A DNA stretch of 64,000 nt from Calliphora vicina (lineage: Eukaryota > Arthropoda > Insecta > Diptera > Calliphoridae): positions 126,494,226-126,558,225 of the forward strand of contig NC_088780.1 of assembly GCF_958450345.1 (NCBI RefSeq), written 5' to 3'. The translations under genes and the position numbers were made by a program. How positions within the stretch are numbered: the stretch's first letter is position 1; each line of letters begins with the position of its first letter. Shown here in pieces: positions 1 through 11,655 of the stretch. The notes under the pieces were generated by a model. That model saw nothing but the letters and a program-made list of their open reading frames with translations. It searched no databases and had not been told where the DNA came from.

Positions 1-478
1 ACAATTCATTGTCGGTATTGTTGCCAAATACACACATAAATATTCTGAGAGCAAAATTAAAAACACACTCTTTTACGCAGCACACACTCACACATACACA
101 AAAGCTACAAAAATACTAAACTTAATGGCGCGTAACTAACGTTATTGGAGATTGTCATATAAGTTCAAAATCAACATCATCATTAACAGGAGCACAGGCA
201 ACAACAGCACACAGCAACACTTAATGCGAGAGAGTGTGACAAAAAATAACAAAATAAACGGAATGTCGAATCAAGCTAAAAGCCACAACATCAGTAATAA
301 TGCGAATACTAATACCAATGGCAACAATACATTATAATAATAAAGGCAACATTAACTGAAGCAGCAGCAGCAATAATAAGGATGTTTGATCTGACAATTT
401 TGACATGAAAGCATAAAAAAATCGAGCGAATGAAAGTGAAAAAAAAAACACAAATCTCATACTAAACATTTAGTTTCG
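1..478 (+). other. Possible 5' noncoding leader exon
   Basis: This stretch is richer in CA, CAGCAG and AAC runs than the surrounding AT-rich DNA, as dipteran 5' leaders often are. A GTGAGT donor-like site lies at 478-483. The 61-codon frame at 152-337 opens with TTG, not ATG, and resembles no family I know. It could be a noncoding first exon of the plus-strand gene whose coding exons start at 24166, but nothing in the window proves that link. Confidence 0.2.
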
Positions 479-568
479 TGAGTGTTTGTTATTATTGTTA
501 TAGTTGTTGTTGACGATTTCCCTTCCCCCATTCTATCAACAGAATCTCAGTTGATAAAGAAGAATTTA

Positions 569-817
569 GGTTGAAGCAATCAAACTTTTAAGAACATTTC
601 TAAAATTTCGTAGCCACAATCAGAAAATTCATTCACTGAGGCAGAATTTGTTTTCTCTGTGTAAGAAAGTTTAACTCTAAATGAGATAGCGAGAAATTCT
701 AGGATAACGTTTATATGGGTACCTAGACACATTTATAATCAGGGTAATTGTATAGCAGATGAATTGGCCAGAAAGGGTGCAATTTCGGTTGAAGCAACCA
801 AACTTTTAAGAACATTT
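569..817 (+). repeat. 31-bp direct repeat around a LINE scrap
   Basis: The 31 bases at 569-599 recur at 787-817 with one difference. The second copy lies inside the RNase H-like reading frame described next, so the first copy is probably a duplicated piece of the same retrotransposon. Confidence 0.7.
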
Positions 818-822
818 GCCAA
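701..822 (+). pseudogene. RNase H fragment of a non-LTR retrotransposon
   Basis: Translating from 701 gives a run containing IWVPRH, then NQGN, IADELARKGA and KLLRTFA. The W-V-P-x-H, G-N and A-D-x-L-A-R-K-G arrangement is the end of the RNase H domain of Jockey/I/R1-type LINEs. In-frame stops lie just upstream and there is no intact ORF, so this is a dead fragment of about 40 codons. Its LINE clade cannot be fixed from so little. Confidence 0.6.
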
Positions 823-1735
823 TTCAAAATTAAAAAAAAATTAAGTATTTATTTTTTGCGAACTAACGTAATTAACTGGAATCTAACGATGGTATAACAA
901 AATTTAATGGAAATTGAAGCCATTCCCATACAAATGACAAATGGTGACAGGTGTCATTTGTATGGGACTAAAATTGTTAAGGTACAAAGTGATTTTTATG
1001 TGCTATTTAGAGTGACTAGACACGTTCAGAATGCATTGATATGTTCTCAAGGGTTGTTCAATTTTACCGTAGCTACAACTTTGCTAAATATTGTTAGTGA
1101 AAAATTGGGAGACCCTGGAAGTTATTCTAAAAAATGTAAAAAAAAAAATTCTTTTCCTATATTTTTTCAACAAAAGTGAACGAAAAAGCTATTTTTTGGA
1201 AAAAAATTTTAACAAAATTTATTTGGCGGACTCTTAGCTATATTATTGCCATATAAAGTTAAGCCGTATCACAAAGTCTGAATTAGCTGTTAACCAAAAA
1301 CTGATGACACCTTTTTTAGAACCCCACTGATTTTCAGAAAATTTGGGGGCCTATAAAAAAAAATCGGTCACCAAAATGGACAAACTGAGTATAGGGTTTT
1401 ACTACCCTTTGGTAGTAGAGTCGAACCTATACTGTCATGATCTTGTGTTTTTCCAAAAGTCTTCGTTTGTTGCGTAGTGTAGTAAGACAAACATCTCCAA
1501 ATTACTCGGAACTCAGGTTATGACAACAAATTTTGAAAGGTGAAAAAATATTAACTCTTACTTTTGACTCAATGATTTAATAATACGAATGCATCAAAAA
1601 TATATTTGTGCTCCGAAAAAGGAACTAGTTCGGAGGATAAAAATTTCAAGCAACTAAATCATTAACTATTTCCACGGTCATCCTTAATGTAGATTGTAAA
1701 CTATGAATATTTCATGAGTTTTACTCATGCACATC
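823..1735. other. No gene recognised
   Basis: This is AT-rich sequence. A 90-codon open frame at 907-1179 resembles nothing I know and ends in homopolymer-encoded lysines, so I treat it as chance. Confidence 0.5.
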
Positions 1736-1743
1736 ATTCTCTG

Positions 1744-2361
1744 GGCGCTACGAATAAAGTCCCCAATGAACAAAGTCCCCAAACCGACTATGAATTAAAG
1801 CCCAAAAATTTTATACAGAAAAAACCAAAATTTTTTGGGGATTTATTTCATTTTTAAAATTGGGGATTTAATTCGTAATGAAAGTATTCCCCAATTACTG
1901 AAAATGAAATAAATAAAATTTTTTGGGGCTTTAGTTCACTTTCTTCAATTTTAAATAAATTTATTAATATTTATATTTTCTGTATTGCCGGCCTTCGGCC
2001 AGGCGAAGGGACTTTCTACTCAGGGATGTATCGAACACCGGCTTCGCTAAAATCACTTTTTCTGTAAATCAAAAAAGTACTGTCATATAAATTCAAAAAG
2101 AAATTTTTGGTTCACCATGTTTATAAACAGTACCATATTATATGAGGATTTATTTCATTACAATTTTTTTATTTTTTTTGTTTTGAAAAACAATTGGGGA
2201 ATTAGCTCATGTTGGTTTGGGGGTTTAGTTCCTTTTGTTGGGGATTTATTTCATTTAAAACTTTAGGGTTTCAATTCATAATGAATTAAGCCCACAATTT
2301 GGGGTTTTAATTAATTTTCGGATTGGGGACTTCGTTCATTGGGGACTTTGTTCGTAGCGCC
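1744..2361. mobile_element. 618-bp TIR element, non-autonomous
   Basis: The ends are inverted repeats of about 40 bp beginning GGCGCTACGAA. They are flanked by identical CATTCTCTG at 1735-1743 and 2362-2370; the true duplication is 7 to 9 bp because G and C at the edges are ambiguous. The interior repeats TTGGGGATTTA-TTC style motifs in both orientations. It encodes nothing. A 7-9 bp duplication fits hAT, Merlin or Mutator-type elements, and I cannot choose among them. Confidence 0.8.
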
Positions 2362-2370
2362 CATTCTCTG

Positions 2371-4586
2371 CAATGTTATTCAAATATTTCCACAAGGATT
2401 TCGGTTGCATTCATCTTGGAGAATTAAACCACAGAGTGTCTGCATCGAGTCTGAATTTATTCTTGGACGTCTTTTACACAAAGTATTTATTATTATAGAT
2501 CCATGATTCAAGCTATTTCATCGATCTTTCTTTCACCAATGTTATTGTAATCTGGTCCCAACACAGCTTAAATCTCGATCTAAGATTTTATTTCCGACTG
2601 CTTGAATATGTGTGTTTTGCCAGACTGTCCATGCTTAACAATTATCTATCAGTACAATGATTGTGAGATTTGATTTCAGATGTTATAGAAAATGTCAATA
2701 GAAAATTTTATATAACATAAGGAAAGTATAAAATATTCTGTTCATGAGCACAAATTTCATACATACATATATATGTATTTGCCGTTTAAATATATTTCTA
2801 ACTATGGATTTTGCACTGTGCAATGTATGTTTTGCCACCCATTTTGCATATTCCCATTTAAGTGTGTTGTTATTACAGTATTAAATATGATTGAATAGAG
2901 TAACAAATAAGCAATCCTTCAGAATATGTTGACATTTGTTTTCAGTCAGATTCGGAAAAAATTGGAATAAAAAGGATACCAAAAGATATTATGATTTAAA
3001 TTACTGGGTAAAGGGAAATGTTTATGTCGTCTGAATGTTGACACCTTATTTATGTGTCGGCTCTTAAAAAAATCATATCAGCTTGAGGTTGCAAAAATTA
3101 CATTATGTATGCGCACTGTATAAAATCCCAACACAACTTCAAAATCCAAAAAATAAGTACATAAACCATAATACTTGTTAATTTTTGCTGATTTAGCCTT
3201 AATGATTGACAAGTATCTATGACAATTGTTTCGAATTCTCTGCTATTTATACACACATACATACATTTATTCATGGAGAGTAAGTAAAACCAATGAAGAA
3301 ATATGCAATTGATTCAGTATGAAGAATTAGGAGCATGAGTAGGTAGATGTACAAAACAAAACCACAAAATACTATGAATATCTTGACAAAGCAGCTATAC
3401 AGACATACATTCCCTACTTCATTTATCTTATATTGAATGTCAGTTGTACATGAATACAATTCAGCTTATTTGAGGTTTTATTGACATGCCAGAAAATAAT
3501 GTCATAGATTATGTCAAAGATTTCATGTAGAGTTTGTGTCAACTAAGTTAGAAATTTATATTTTACTTGTCTATCTGTGTGTGAGTTTAATGCTAAAGGT
3601 TTGAAAGTGAAACAGTATTTAAAATTAACATTATCTAAAGAATGATAATGATATATAGAAGATTATCACCGGCCTTATATTACAAAATCGATTTAGTTTG
3701 TTTGTATTTATAGTAAATGTATTTTGAAGTACCACAAAATTAAAATATTTAATTAAACAATTGTACTTTTGCTATTTTAAGCAGTAAGAAGCAACATTTT
3801 AATTTCGCTTACTCTCCACAAAAATTAGCCATAAAATAACCTTTATAAATGACTATGAATATATTTTATTTCCTGTTTCCTTTTGATTTTATTATGTATG
3901 GAAAAGTTTAAAATAAATTATGTTGTGGATAAGTCTATGGTTGGCTAAAAATGTGTGAGTGTGAGAGAGAGTTTGTAACGTAATTATAGTGATGAAGGTT
4001 CAAGTGATTCATTTTCCTTGTTATTGGTTTTTGTAACAAAATTTCACCCAAATTTCACTAGCACACAAAAACGACAATTTTTAGTTGTACAAAAATACTT
4101 TAAGTAAAATTTATTGACATTTACATTTTCACATACTCATTCATGTGCGGACATACACACATACACATTCACAAAAAATCATACATAATACTAGTTTATA
4201 TTACTTAAACTTAACAGGATGTAACACTGTGAGTTTCGTGAATATGTTCATACTTATATTTCGATCGTTTACATAATCTGTAGAGTTTTCATAGATGTAT
4301 CAATCGTACCACTAAAATTTTATAGCATAAAGAATTTTAGCTTAAATCACAAAAAAAGCTTATTCAACAAATGTTCAGAATATTAAGATCCATCGAAAAC
4401 CACGAGTTCAGGTTACTATAGACTACTATTTGTTTCGATCGATGCAGAACGTTCTCTCTGGGATACTCTTCATTCCAGAGCAGAGTATCCCTAATTGGCT
4501 ATATTCTATCATCTTAACTTGCGAACAAATGATTAAAATTTTGTTTTTAAATTTTGAAAACAAATTATTGGTCATAAATGGGTTTA
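2371..4586. other. No gene recognised
   Basis: AT-rich presumed intronic or intergenic DNA with short CA/TA microsatellites (for example around 2761 and 4148). Short open frames on both strands have no family resemblance. Confidence 0.5.
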
Positions 4587-5300
4587 GTAAGAAAGTATAG
4601 TCGGTCATGCCCGACCATATGATACCTTACATCGATGATTAATTATGAAACATAAAATTAGGTGGCATATCTGCTGTATATTAGACCGTCTCACTTTTAA
4701 TTTTTTTTCGAAATTCCTTCATGAACATCGATTTTCTTAATGTACTCTAAAAATCAAGAATTTTGGCGTATAACACTTAAATATGGATGAACGGGAAGTT
4801 GTCTCTCAAATCGCGTTTTCGTTTTTTTAGGCAAAATGCATTTTACTAAATCAAGATTTTTTAATTTTTTGGAAAAAAGTAATTTTGCCTAAAAAAAACG
4901 AAAAAACGATTTGAGAGACCACTTCCAGTTCATCCATATTTAAGTGTTATACACCAAAATTCTTCGTTTTTAGAGTAAATTAAGAAAATCGATGTTCATG
5001 AAGGAATTTCGAAAAAAGTATAAAAACTGAGACGGTCTACTCTATATATGAAACTTATTTGTGTTGAATTTTATTAGAATACCAACACTTTTAAGAGATT
5101 TATGCTAGTTAAAGCGATTTTCGGAAGTGGGCCTTACATGGGAGCTATGACTAATTATAGACCGATCGTCACAAAATTTGGTGGCATGAGTAAAACTAAT
5201 TTGTGCTGAATTTGGTTTGGATTCTAACCATTAATCGACTCAGAAAGTGATCCTGAGTAGATTGGTATACTTTAACCTTTATGTCAACAGAAGAAATGCT
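4587..5300 (+). repeat. Interspersed repeat family A, copy 1, split by a MITE
   Basis: Family A starts near AAGAAAGTATGGTCGG and CCCGACCATATAATACCC. Its body carries TTCGGAAGTGGGCC and GGGAGCTATGAC, and it ends near GACTCAGAAAGTGAT followed by TATACTTTAA. Here the left part (4587-4681) and right part (5040-5300) are separated by the element at 4684-5037. Copies recur at 18.4, 26.3, 40.5, 44.2, 46.0 and 52.2 kb. It encodes no protein and its superfamily is unknown to me. Confidence 0.75.
4684..5037. mobile_element. Palindromic TA-flanked MITE
   Basis: Nearly the whole 354 bp folds on itself: the ends start GACCGTCTCA and the arms match almost to the centre near 4860. TA dinucleotides at 4682-4683 and 5038-5039 flank it. 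Full-length foldback with TA duplication fits a Tc1/mariner-type MITE. It is inserted in family A copy 1. Confidence 0.8.
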
Positions 5301-6339
5301 TTACGCACGTCAACAGCAACATACCTGGGTATGTTCATACGCTTTGTGTGGGGAATGGCATGCCGTTAGCATAAAAATACTAATATCTAACATGTTTGTT
5401 GGAATTTCTGTATTATTTTTTTTTATTTTGTTAGAATTATATAGATTTTTCCATTAGAAAACATATCTTGAAATTTATCATCAGGAATCCCGAAATTCCC
5501 AAACAAATTTTGAAAAATCCCATAAATGGGATTTTTTAGTTTTTTGGGTATAATATCCAGAACCCTTTACAAAATAATGAAAAAAAAACATATTGGGCCA
5601 TCTAAAATCGGTTACTATATTTTATTATCGACTATGCGATTTGAGAATTTTGGCCCTATAGTTGAAATATCAACAATTTTAAAATTTTTTTTCATCTCAG
5701 ATATTTAGTGCAAAGTTAACCTTTTAAAAGGTATAAATTCCTAATACATCTTCTTAGAAATTTTTTAGATAACTTAAAAAGAAAAAACGAACTTTTTTAC
5801 CAAAAACTAGCGAAAAATCGCCTTTTTAAAAAATTTCAAATTCAAATGCATATAACTTTGGAGTCAGTCATGATTTTTAAACAATTATTTTTTTGTTTGA
5901 CATATATATTTGTTGAAAAATGGAAATATTTGAACCCGCTGTTATCAAAAATGTGGAGTAGTTTGGGTGAAAATGTTGAAAAAATACTATACTTTTCAAT
6001 TATATCATTATATTTGCATTCGTTTTACTGGTATACATGCTGTTGTCGTAAGGGTGCAACTTTGTAAATGGGATTTATCTTCCAAACGGGTGATCCTATC
6101 CTATCCTAACCAAACTTGGGACAGTTGCATAAAACAGTTTGGGCTAACCTATCACGAAATTCAAGTAGATCCGATTATTCATTTCAGAGCTACAGCGCGC
6201 TGCTCTGAATTGAATAATAAAATTGGGACAATATTTTTGCACGTTACAAACATCAGCAATAACCCAACATAAGTTTTTTATGTATAATGACGGATTCGTA
6301 AAGGGTATTTCAATAGGGACTTCTGAACTTAGACAGTTG
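5301..6339. other. No gene recognised
   Basis: AT-rich DNA. Overlapping short frames at 5526-5708, 5846-6067 and 5967-6272 have no recognisable domains. Confidence 0.45.
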
Positions 6340-6742
6340 GTAGCCGCCATTTTGTTGAAGCTGTCATTTACTCAGTTTGTTTTGCCAAATGGACATAGTG
6401 TTCAAATGATAAAATTGTTTTATCAAAATGTGTGTTCTGTTCTGGCCCTAATTTTCATTAGAAATCATCATCGCCAACAAACTAAATTGTCGAATTTGGG
6501 ATGATACAAATCCACATTAGATGCAAGAGCATCCAATGCATCCCATTATACGTTCCCCTGTAGGATTTTCCTAAGTCGCATGTCTATTTGAAAATGCCAC
6601 AAGCCACAGCTACCCTCAAAGCCAACAACGGTCAAATTAAGCCTGATTTATGCTCCAGACCCATGACAAATTGGATATATCGGATGCGCCGGAAGCTAAA
6701 CCGAGGTGGATATTTGAACGATGTCTTTCAAACGAATAAAAA
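6340..6742 (+). pseudogene. Mariner-type transposase remnant, internally deleted
   Basis: Two pieces of a Tc1/mariner-IS630 superfamily transposase lie close together. Around 6369-6445 the frame reads PNGHSVQMIKLFYQNVCSV, which fits the first helix-turn-helix helices of this family. At 6681-6735 a frame reads RMRRKLNRGGYLNDVFQT, the usual C-terminal tail. The catalytic DDE/D core that should separate them is missing and stops intervene, so this is an internally deleted dead copy. Fragments of related elements lie at 9.4 and 20.7 kb. Confidence 0.55.
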
Positions 6743-7216
6743 ATGTCGATGATATCTCAAGCACAATAGAGGATGCGCTTAATGAAAGACCCTTTATATG
6801 TAAATTAAACTATATACATACATATGCATAGAATTTGAGATATGTAAGAAATTTTATAATTTGTTTGATATCAAATTAAAGAGTGTTGTCGAAGACAGAA
6901 CAATTTTGTATATTTTTTATTGGAACATCAAACACTATTTTGAATTAAATAATTTTTTGGAAATTACCCAAAACTCGAAATTTCAAATAAAATGTACAAA
7001 CGTTAGCCGATTTTACACAAATTTTTTTGATTTGTAGATAACACAGAACAAATTTAGGCCTTGTAACAGTGCAGATACATTTAAAAGTTATAAAATTTTC
7101 AACATTTGATTTTTGAATGACAAAAGATAATTTTAGATTTGGAAGCGCCGAAAATTTGTTATTTCGAAATCTTCTGTAACTGGTACGAAAATATTTTTAT
7201 TGAATTTTCCAATATA

Positions 7217-7270
7217 TGGGGGATTTCATGTCGATTTCAAAAGTTGGTTCACTTGACATGAAATCCCACA
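7217..7270. repeat. Minimal relic of the giant-palindrome family C
   Basis: The two termini of the 12421-14988 element (TGGGGGATTTCATGTC and its inverted partner) meet here with almost nothing between them, flanked by TA. The surrounding 6743-8587 holds no other recognisable gene, only AT-rich DNA with GT-rich runs near 7380-7560. Confidence 0.7.
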
Positions 7271-8587
7271 TATTGCAAAAATGTTTTAAATAAGATTTAA
7301 AGTTAAAATCACGTGCTCTAATCAAAGGACATTTAGTGTATTTGTTATATATTTTAAATTAACTAAGGACCGTTACATGTCAGAATGTGTGTATGTATGT
7401 GTGTGTATTATAAAGGATCTTCGAAATGAGCTGTATGGTGACACCAACAGTTTGTGGTTGTTGCAGTGGTAGTTAAAGTCTATGGGTGTTAGTTATGTTT
7501 GGGTATGTTTTAAGTATCCTTAATATTAATACGTATGTTTGTGTTTATTATCTGTGTATGTGCGTATTTATGCGTGTGTTTGAGTTTTATAATATGTAGA
7601 ACATATGTTAAATGGTCCTTTTTACTTGTTATTACTATTGTTGTTTTTGCTAAAACTCTACCATGTATGTACGTACTGCTGCTCATTTGCACGGTTCTCT
7701 AGATGCTGTAAATTTCTAAGATTGTAAATTAATGTGTTCTGTTGTTTATGTTATAAACTGACATCATGTTGTTAGACGGAAAACTTAATTAGAATAGAAG
7801 TTAATAAAACGTAAAATGTTTGAATATAAATTAATGTCATGTTCTTTTGTTTAGTTTTTTTTTTTTTTGAAATTAAAAACAATGGCATCATTATCTCTTA
7901 ACATACAACTATGTACTACCATTCAAATATTTGTTTTAATCTTAAGTACTTTTATATCAAGTGGTTTCGAGACTTTTAATGGAATGTTAGAAAATATTTT
8001 GCTAAATATTTGAAAGGGTTAACAAACAGTAAATTTTGTCTTTTTTAAGAAAATTTAAAAAGGGTTTTATTTTATTAACTTTGAAATGCTAAATCATTGA
8101 GCTAAATATTTCTAGTTCATTTTTGTAAAATATTTCTTAACCATAATCTACTTATAATTTATTATTGAGTTGTTAAAAAAATTGTCCTTTTTAATATTTA
8201 TAATGTATGGTTATTATTGTTTTATTTTTTGCGGGAATTTTGTTGGCAGGATTAAATATAAAAACATTTTGAAATTTATTTATTTGTTTAACATGAAATG
8301 GCAAAAAAAAACAAAAATTACGAGAAAGTTATAGTCATCACAGCAAATTATGTTGTAGTAACACATTAGGTCTTATTACTAAAGGGTATTTCATTAAGCT
8401 CTTTCTAACTATAAATTTAAATAAAATAAAGTGTGTGCAAGATATCATCGACAATTTATATTCATTTCATAGGCCATTATGTATGAAATATAACATAGTG
8501 CCGATATCGGCTGTGGCTTAGCTCCAATTTTTCATAAATCTGCCGTGTAAATCAGGCTGAATTTAACTAATTGCATGAAGGCCGCCG

Positions 8588-8790
8588 CACAGTGGGGGAT
8601 CTGAAAAAAAGTGGAAATAAATCTGTAATTTCTAAACGAATGGCCCGATTTTAATAAAATTTCCTATGGCTATAGAGGATGTGTCGATAAGTTTAAGTTT
8701 TGAATTTGGGATTAAACAACCAAGGGGGGGGCCGAGCCACAATGCCCCAAAGTGGGGCACCTCGGGTATATCAAAAATTAAAAATGATGC
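8588..8790 (+). mobile_element. CACAGTG-ended repeat (family F), left end
   Basis: The block starts with the heptamer CACAGTG directly after CGCCG. Its first 180 bp align, with gaps, to the reverse complements of 27239-27509 and of about 36081-36251: shared phrases are AATAAATCTGTAA, AAGTTTTGAATTTGG and CCTCGGGTAT. No matching right end was found before 9430, so the copy is probably truncated. The end structure suggests a Transib-like element. Confidence 0.5.
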
Positions 8791-9439
8791 CAAATTTTTG
8801 TTTGCGATCCGATTTGAAAGATTTTTATATATATGGAATGTACTAGACGAGATCATATATTATCTCTTATAGTTTACGAGTTATTCGCATTTGAAAAGTA
8901 AAATTTTTTTTTTTGTCTACCTTGTTCTGCCATTTTATGGCTTCAAAATAGATAACTCACAGTAATTAGCTTCATCTTGTAGTGTTCACCGGTATTTGGT
9001 TATGCAGCAGTCGGCAAGGCAGTGCTATAAATTGTATTACGAAACGGCAAGATTTTATAATTTTCTGTTTGTTGTTGATTTTGAATCCATAAATTTGACT
9101 AGCGGAAAATAAAAGATATACATATTATATATCAGCGTGTAGAAAATTATGTCCTCTTTTCAAAAATGTACAAAATTTTTAAGAATTTAAAAAATTATTG
9201 AAGACTTTTTTCAAAAATATCCGAATAAAAAATTATAGCTGATTTTTTTGGAAAATTTAAAATTTTAAAATGCAATAAAAGTTTTGTTTATGAATCGTTT
9301 TTAATGAAATTTTACACTTATATAGAAACGTTCGATGCAAATCCAAAAGTGAAAAAGATATTTGTGAATTGTTAATGACAATCCCACAATTCCCAAAAAA
9401 CTTTCCAAAAATCCCAAAATTGGGATTTTTTTGATTTTT

Positions 9440-9705
9440 GGATCTACTGAAGGTACCAAGCCTCAGCGTGAGATGACCATGCCCAGAAATTGATCATGCG
9501 GAATGTCCAATGTGGCATGAGTTGTATGGCACGTAGCGCCATCCTGTTGAAATCACATGTCGTTGGTGTCCATAGAAGTTGATAATCGTCGACCTATAGC
9601 ACTCGCTGTAGACTGTGATGGTCTGAGCAACTTCGCTTGCAAAGCAATATGAACCTATGACGCCGGCAGCCCAAAATCCACACCGGTAACTTTTTCGCAA
9701 TGCTT
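9440..9705 (-). pseudogene. Mariner-type transposase core fragment
   Basis: Read on the minus strand, one frame gives GFWAAGVIGSYCF and then VAQTITVYSECYRSTIINF. A second frame continues FQQDGATCHTTHATLDI, which holds the second catalytic aspartate (QQD) of a Tc1/mariner-IS630 superfamily transposase. At least one frameshift and one stop separate the pieces and both termini are lost. Only about 90 codons remain, so the element is inactive. Confidence 0.6.
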
Positions 9706-9934
9706 TGTATGATTTAGGATGTCATATGAATTGGTATTACCCAAACAATGTTGATTGTTAAGCGTATAATGTATTCTTTTCGAATAATGTTGCCCTAAAA
9801 GCCCGAAAATATGCTACATGTTTCACTCTCAATTTTATCAAAGGGTTAGAAAGGCAACACTTTTTAAACAGCTCTACTTGTTATTGTTTTTGAAGTTCGT
9901 TTGTGTTAACGAAATTGTTTTTGTAATTATTTGA

Positions 9935-10018
9935 TTAAGGCCTGGTAACTTATCAAAATTTTAAACATTGATTATGCCTTAACTATGTTTAAAATTTTGA
10001 TAAGTTACCAGGCCTTAA
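9935..10018. repeat. Perfect 34-bp inverted repeat with 16-nt loop
   Basis: Arms at 9935-9968 and 9985-10018 are exact reverse complements beginning TTAAGGCCTGG. The outer TTAA and AT-rich interior look like a miniature transposon end pair. The transcript would form a very stable hairpin. Confidence 0.85.
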
Positions 10019-10251
10019 AGTATTAAAATTTAAGCAAAAAGTATAGTTTTAGAATATTTAAAAGCTACATATGTATGTATATAAAGGAAAATTTTATAAA
10101 TGGCAAAGATTTTTGTGATCGTTAAAAATGCAACACATTATGAGTGTATGAGTATTATCTAATAACTCGTGCAAAATATGTTGTCAACATTTTGTGTCAG
10201 AAAAGAAAACGCCATGAGAGTAAACTACTATATATTTTTTTTGCTTGGACC

Positions 10252-10316
10252 AGCACTCAGGGGATGACCCCTACTCATCCCCCAGCAATCAGGGGATGAC
10301 CCCTACTCATGTAATG
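10252..10316 (-). repeat. Tandem repeat in a LINE 3' tail
   Basis: A unit of about 32 bp containing CAGGGGATGACCCCTACTCAT occurs twice. It lies immediately 3' (minus strand) of the LINE ORF end at 10330, as expected for a LINE 3' UTR repeat. Confidence 0.6.
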
Positions 10317-10329
10317 CATTGTGTTGGAA

Positions 10330-10560
10330 CTAGGAAAATGGGTTATTGGAAAGAGGATAGAGGGAGTAGTGTTTGTGGACATTTGATTTGAATTTTCCTA
10401 CATTGAAAGGGACAGGAAGCTTATTCCACATACGGACGGTACGGCTAAAAAACGAATTTTCTCTATAGTGTATTGTGCGATCCACTGACCAATCGACCAC
10501 ATATGGATGAGACCCCGCTGATGAACGCGTATTTTGTATGAAAAAAATTCAAGTTCCAAA
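10330..10560 (-). pseudogene. LINE reverse transcriptase C-terminal fragment
   Basis: The minus strand from about 10545 to the stop at 10332-10330 reads NTRSSAGSHPYVVDWSVD, then RTIHYRENSFFSRTVRMWN, KLP, FKSNVHKHYSLYPLSNNPF and a stop. The F-F-x-R-T-V-R-x-W-N-x-L-P block is typical of the C-terminus of LINE ORF2 polyproteins. Upstream codons toward 10560 shift frame, and the RT core is absent. This is a 5'-truncated dead insertion, the commonest fate of LINE copies. Confidence 0.7.
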
Positions 10561-10852
10561 CGCTTCGTTTTATATTTTTATTAATGGACCTGGAAACATG
10601 AAATTTGGCCTAGTAAAATAATGATGTATTTATTTTGGGATTCTTCTATATAAATGTACTTTACTGTACTATATAAATGTACTTTACTGTACTGTATTTA
10701 TGTACTTTTCTAATTGGAATAAAAATCTGACTATGGTGGAATTAATAGTACTTTTTCATTCATTATAATATATTTCGCCATGAGAGTTGCTGACGTTGAC
10801 AGAGAGTTGGTGACATACGAGACAACCTCGAAAAATGTGATTTTAAATGAGA

Positions 10853-11655
10853 GATGTCCAAAGCTAAAACTGTATTTGTGTTGGTGAGCGAAAGAGAGCT
10901 CCACTGAAAGAAACGTTTAGTGAACTAAATAAAAGATGCCAATATTTATAAGGCTTTATTTTTTAATAATAATCAAGTCAATAATCTTAATCAAATTGTC
11001 GACGACATATTATTATAGCTCATTAATGTAGAGTTCGATATTAATCATTTTCGACAAATTTGTAAATATTTAAAATATGTAAAATATTTTTGTTTCTTAT
11101 TTTAATACGTTGTTTTGATTAAAATCATTTCAGAAGTAAATTTAGGTGAAAAAATAGACAAAACTTCAATGAGTTTTTAAAGTTTGAAATATATTAAACA
11201 ATTCAAATATTTATTTCAGTGATCGTGAACAAAAATTTACAAAAAAAATATAAAAAATAGTAATTCACCCGCTTAGCATGTTCATTCGTCGCTGTCTCAG
11301 AGACTACTAAATCAAAGAGAATAAGAATATGTGTGTTGTTAGCTTGCACAATTGTGCTATGCAATGAGCTTCTCTGGTCTATAAGTTACAATGTTGTTGT
11401 AAGTTTAATTTTCGTTGTATTTTTGTTACTATTATATGTATTAAAACAGAGATGTCCAAAGCTAAAACTGTGTTTGTGTTGGTGAGCGAAAAAGAGATCC
11501 ACTGAAAGAAAAGTTTTGTGAACTAAATAAAAGATGCCAATATTATTAAAGCTTTATTTGTAATAATCAAGTCAACAATGACTACTAAATCAAAGAGAAT
11601 AAGAATATGTGTGTGGTTAGCTTGCACAATTGTGCTATGAAATGGGCTTCTCTGT
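10853..11655 (+). repeat. Direct duplication with an internal deletion
   Basis: The segment 10853-10985 is repeated at 11451-11578 (phrase AGATGTCCAAAGCTAAAACT), and 11303-11378 is repeated at 11578-11655 (phrase GACTACTAAATCAAAGAGA). The second copy therefore lacks about 0.3 kb present in the first. No coding potential is seen. Confidence 0.75.

Noticed and set aside
907..1179. 90-codon ORF on the plus strand
   Set aside because: No recognisable motif, ends in A-run lysines, no splice or promoter context.
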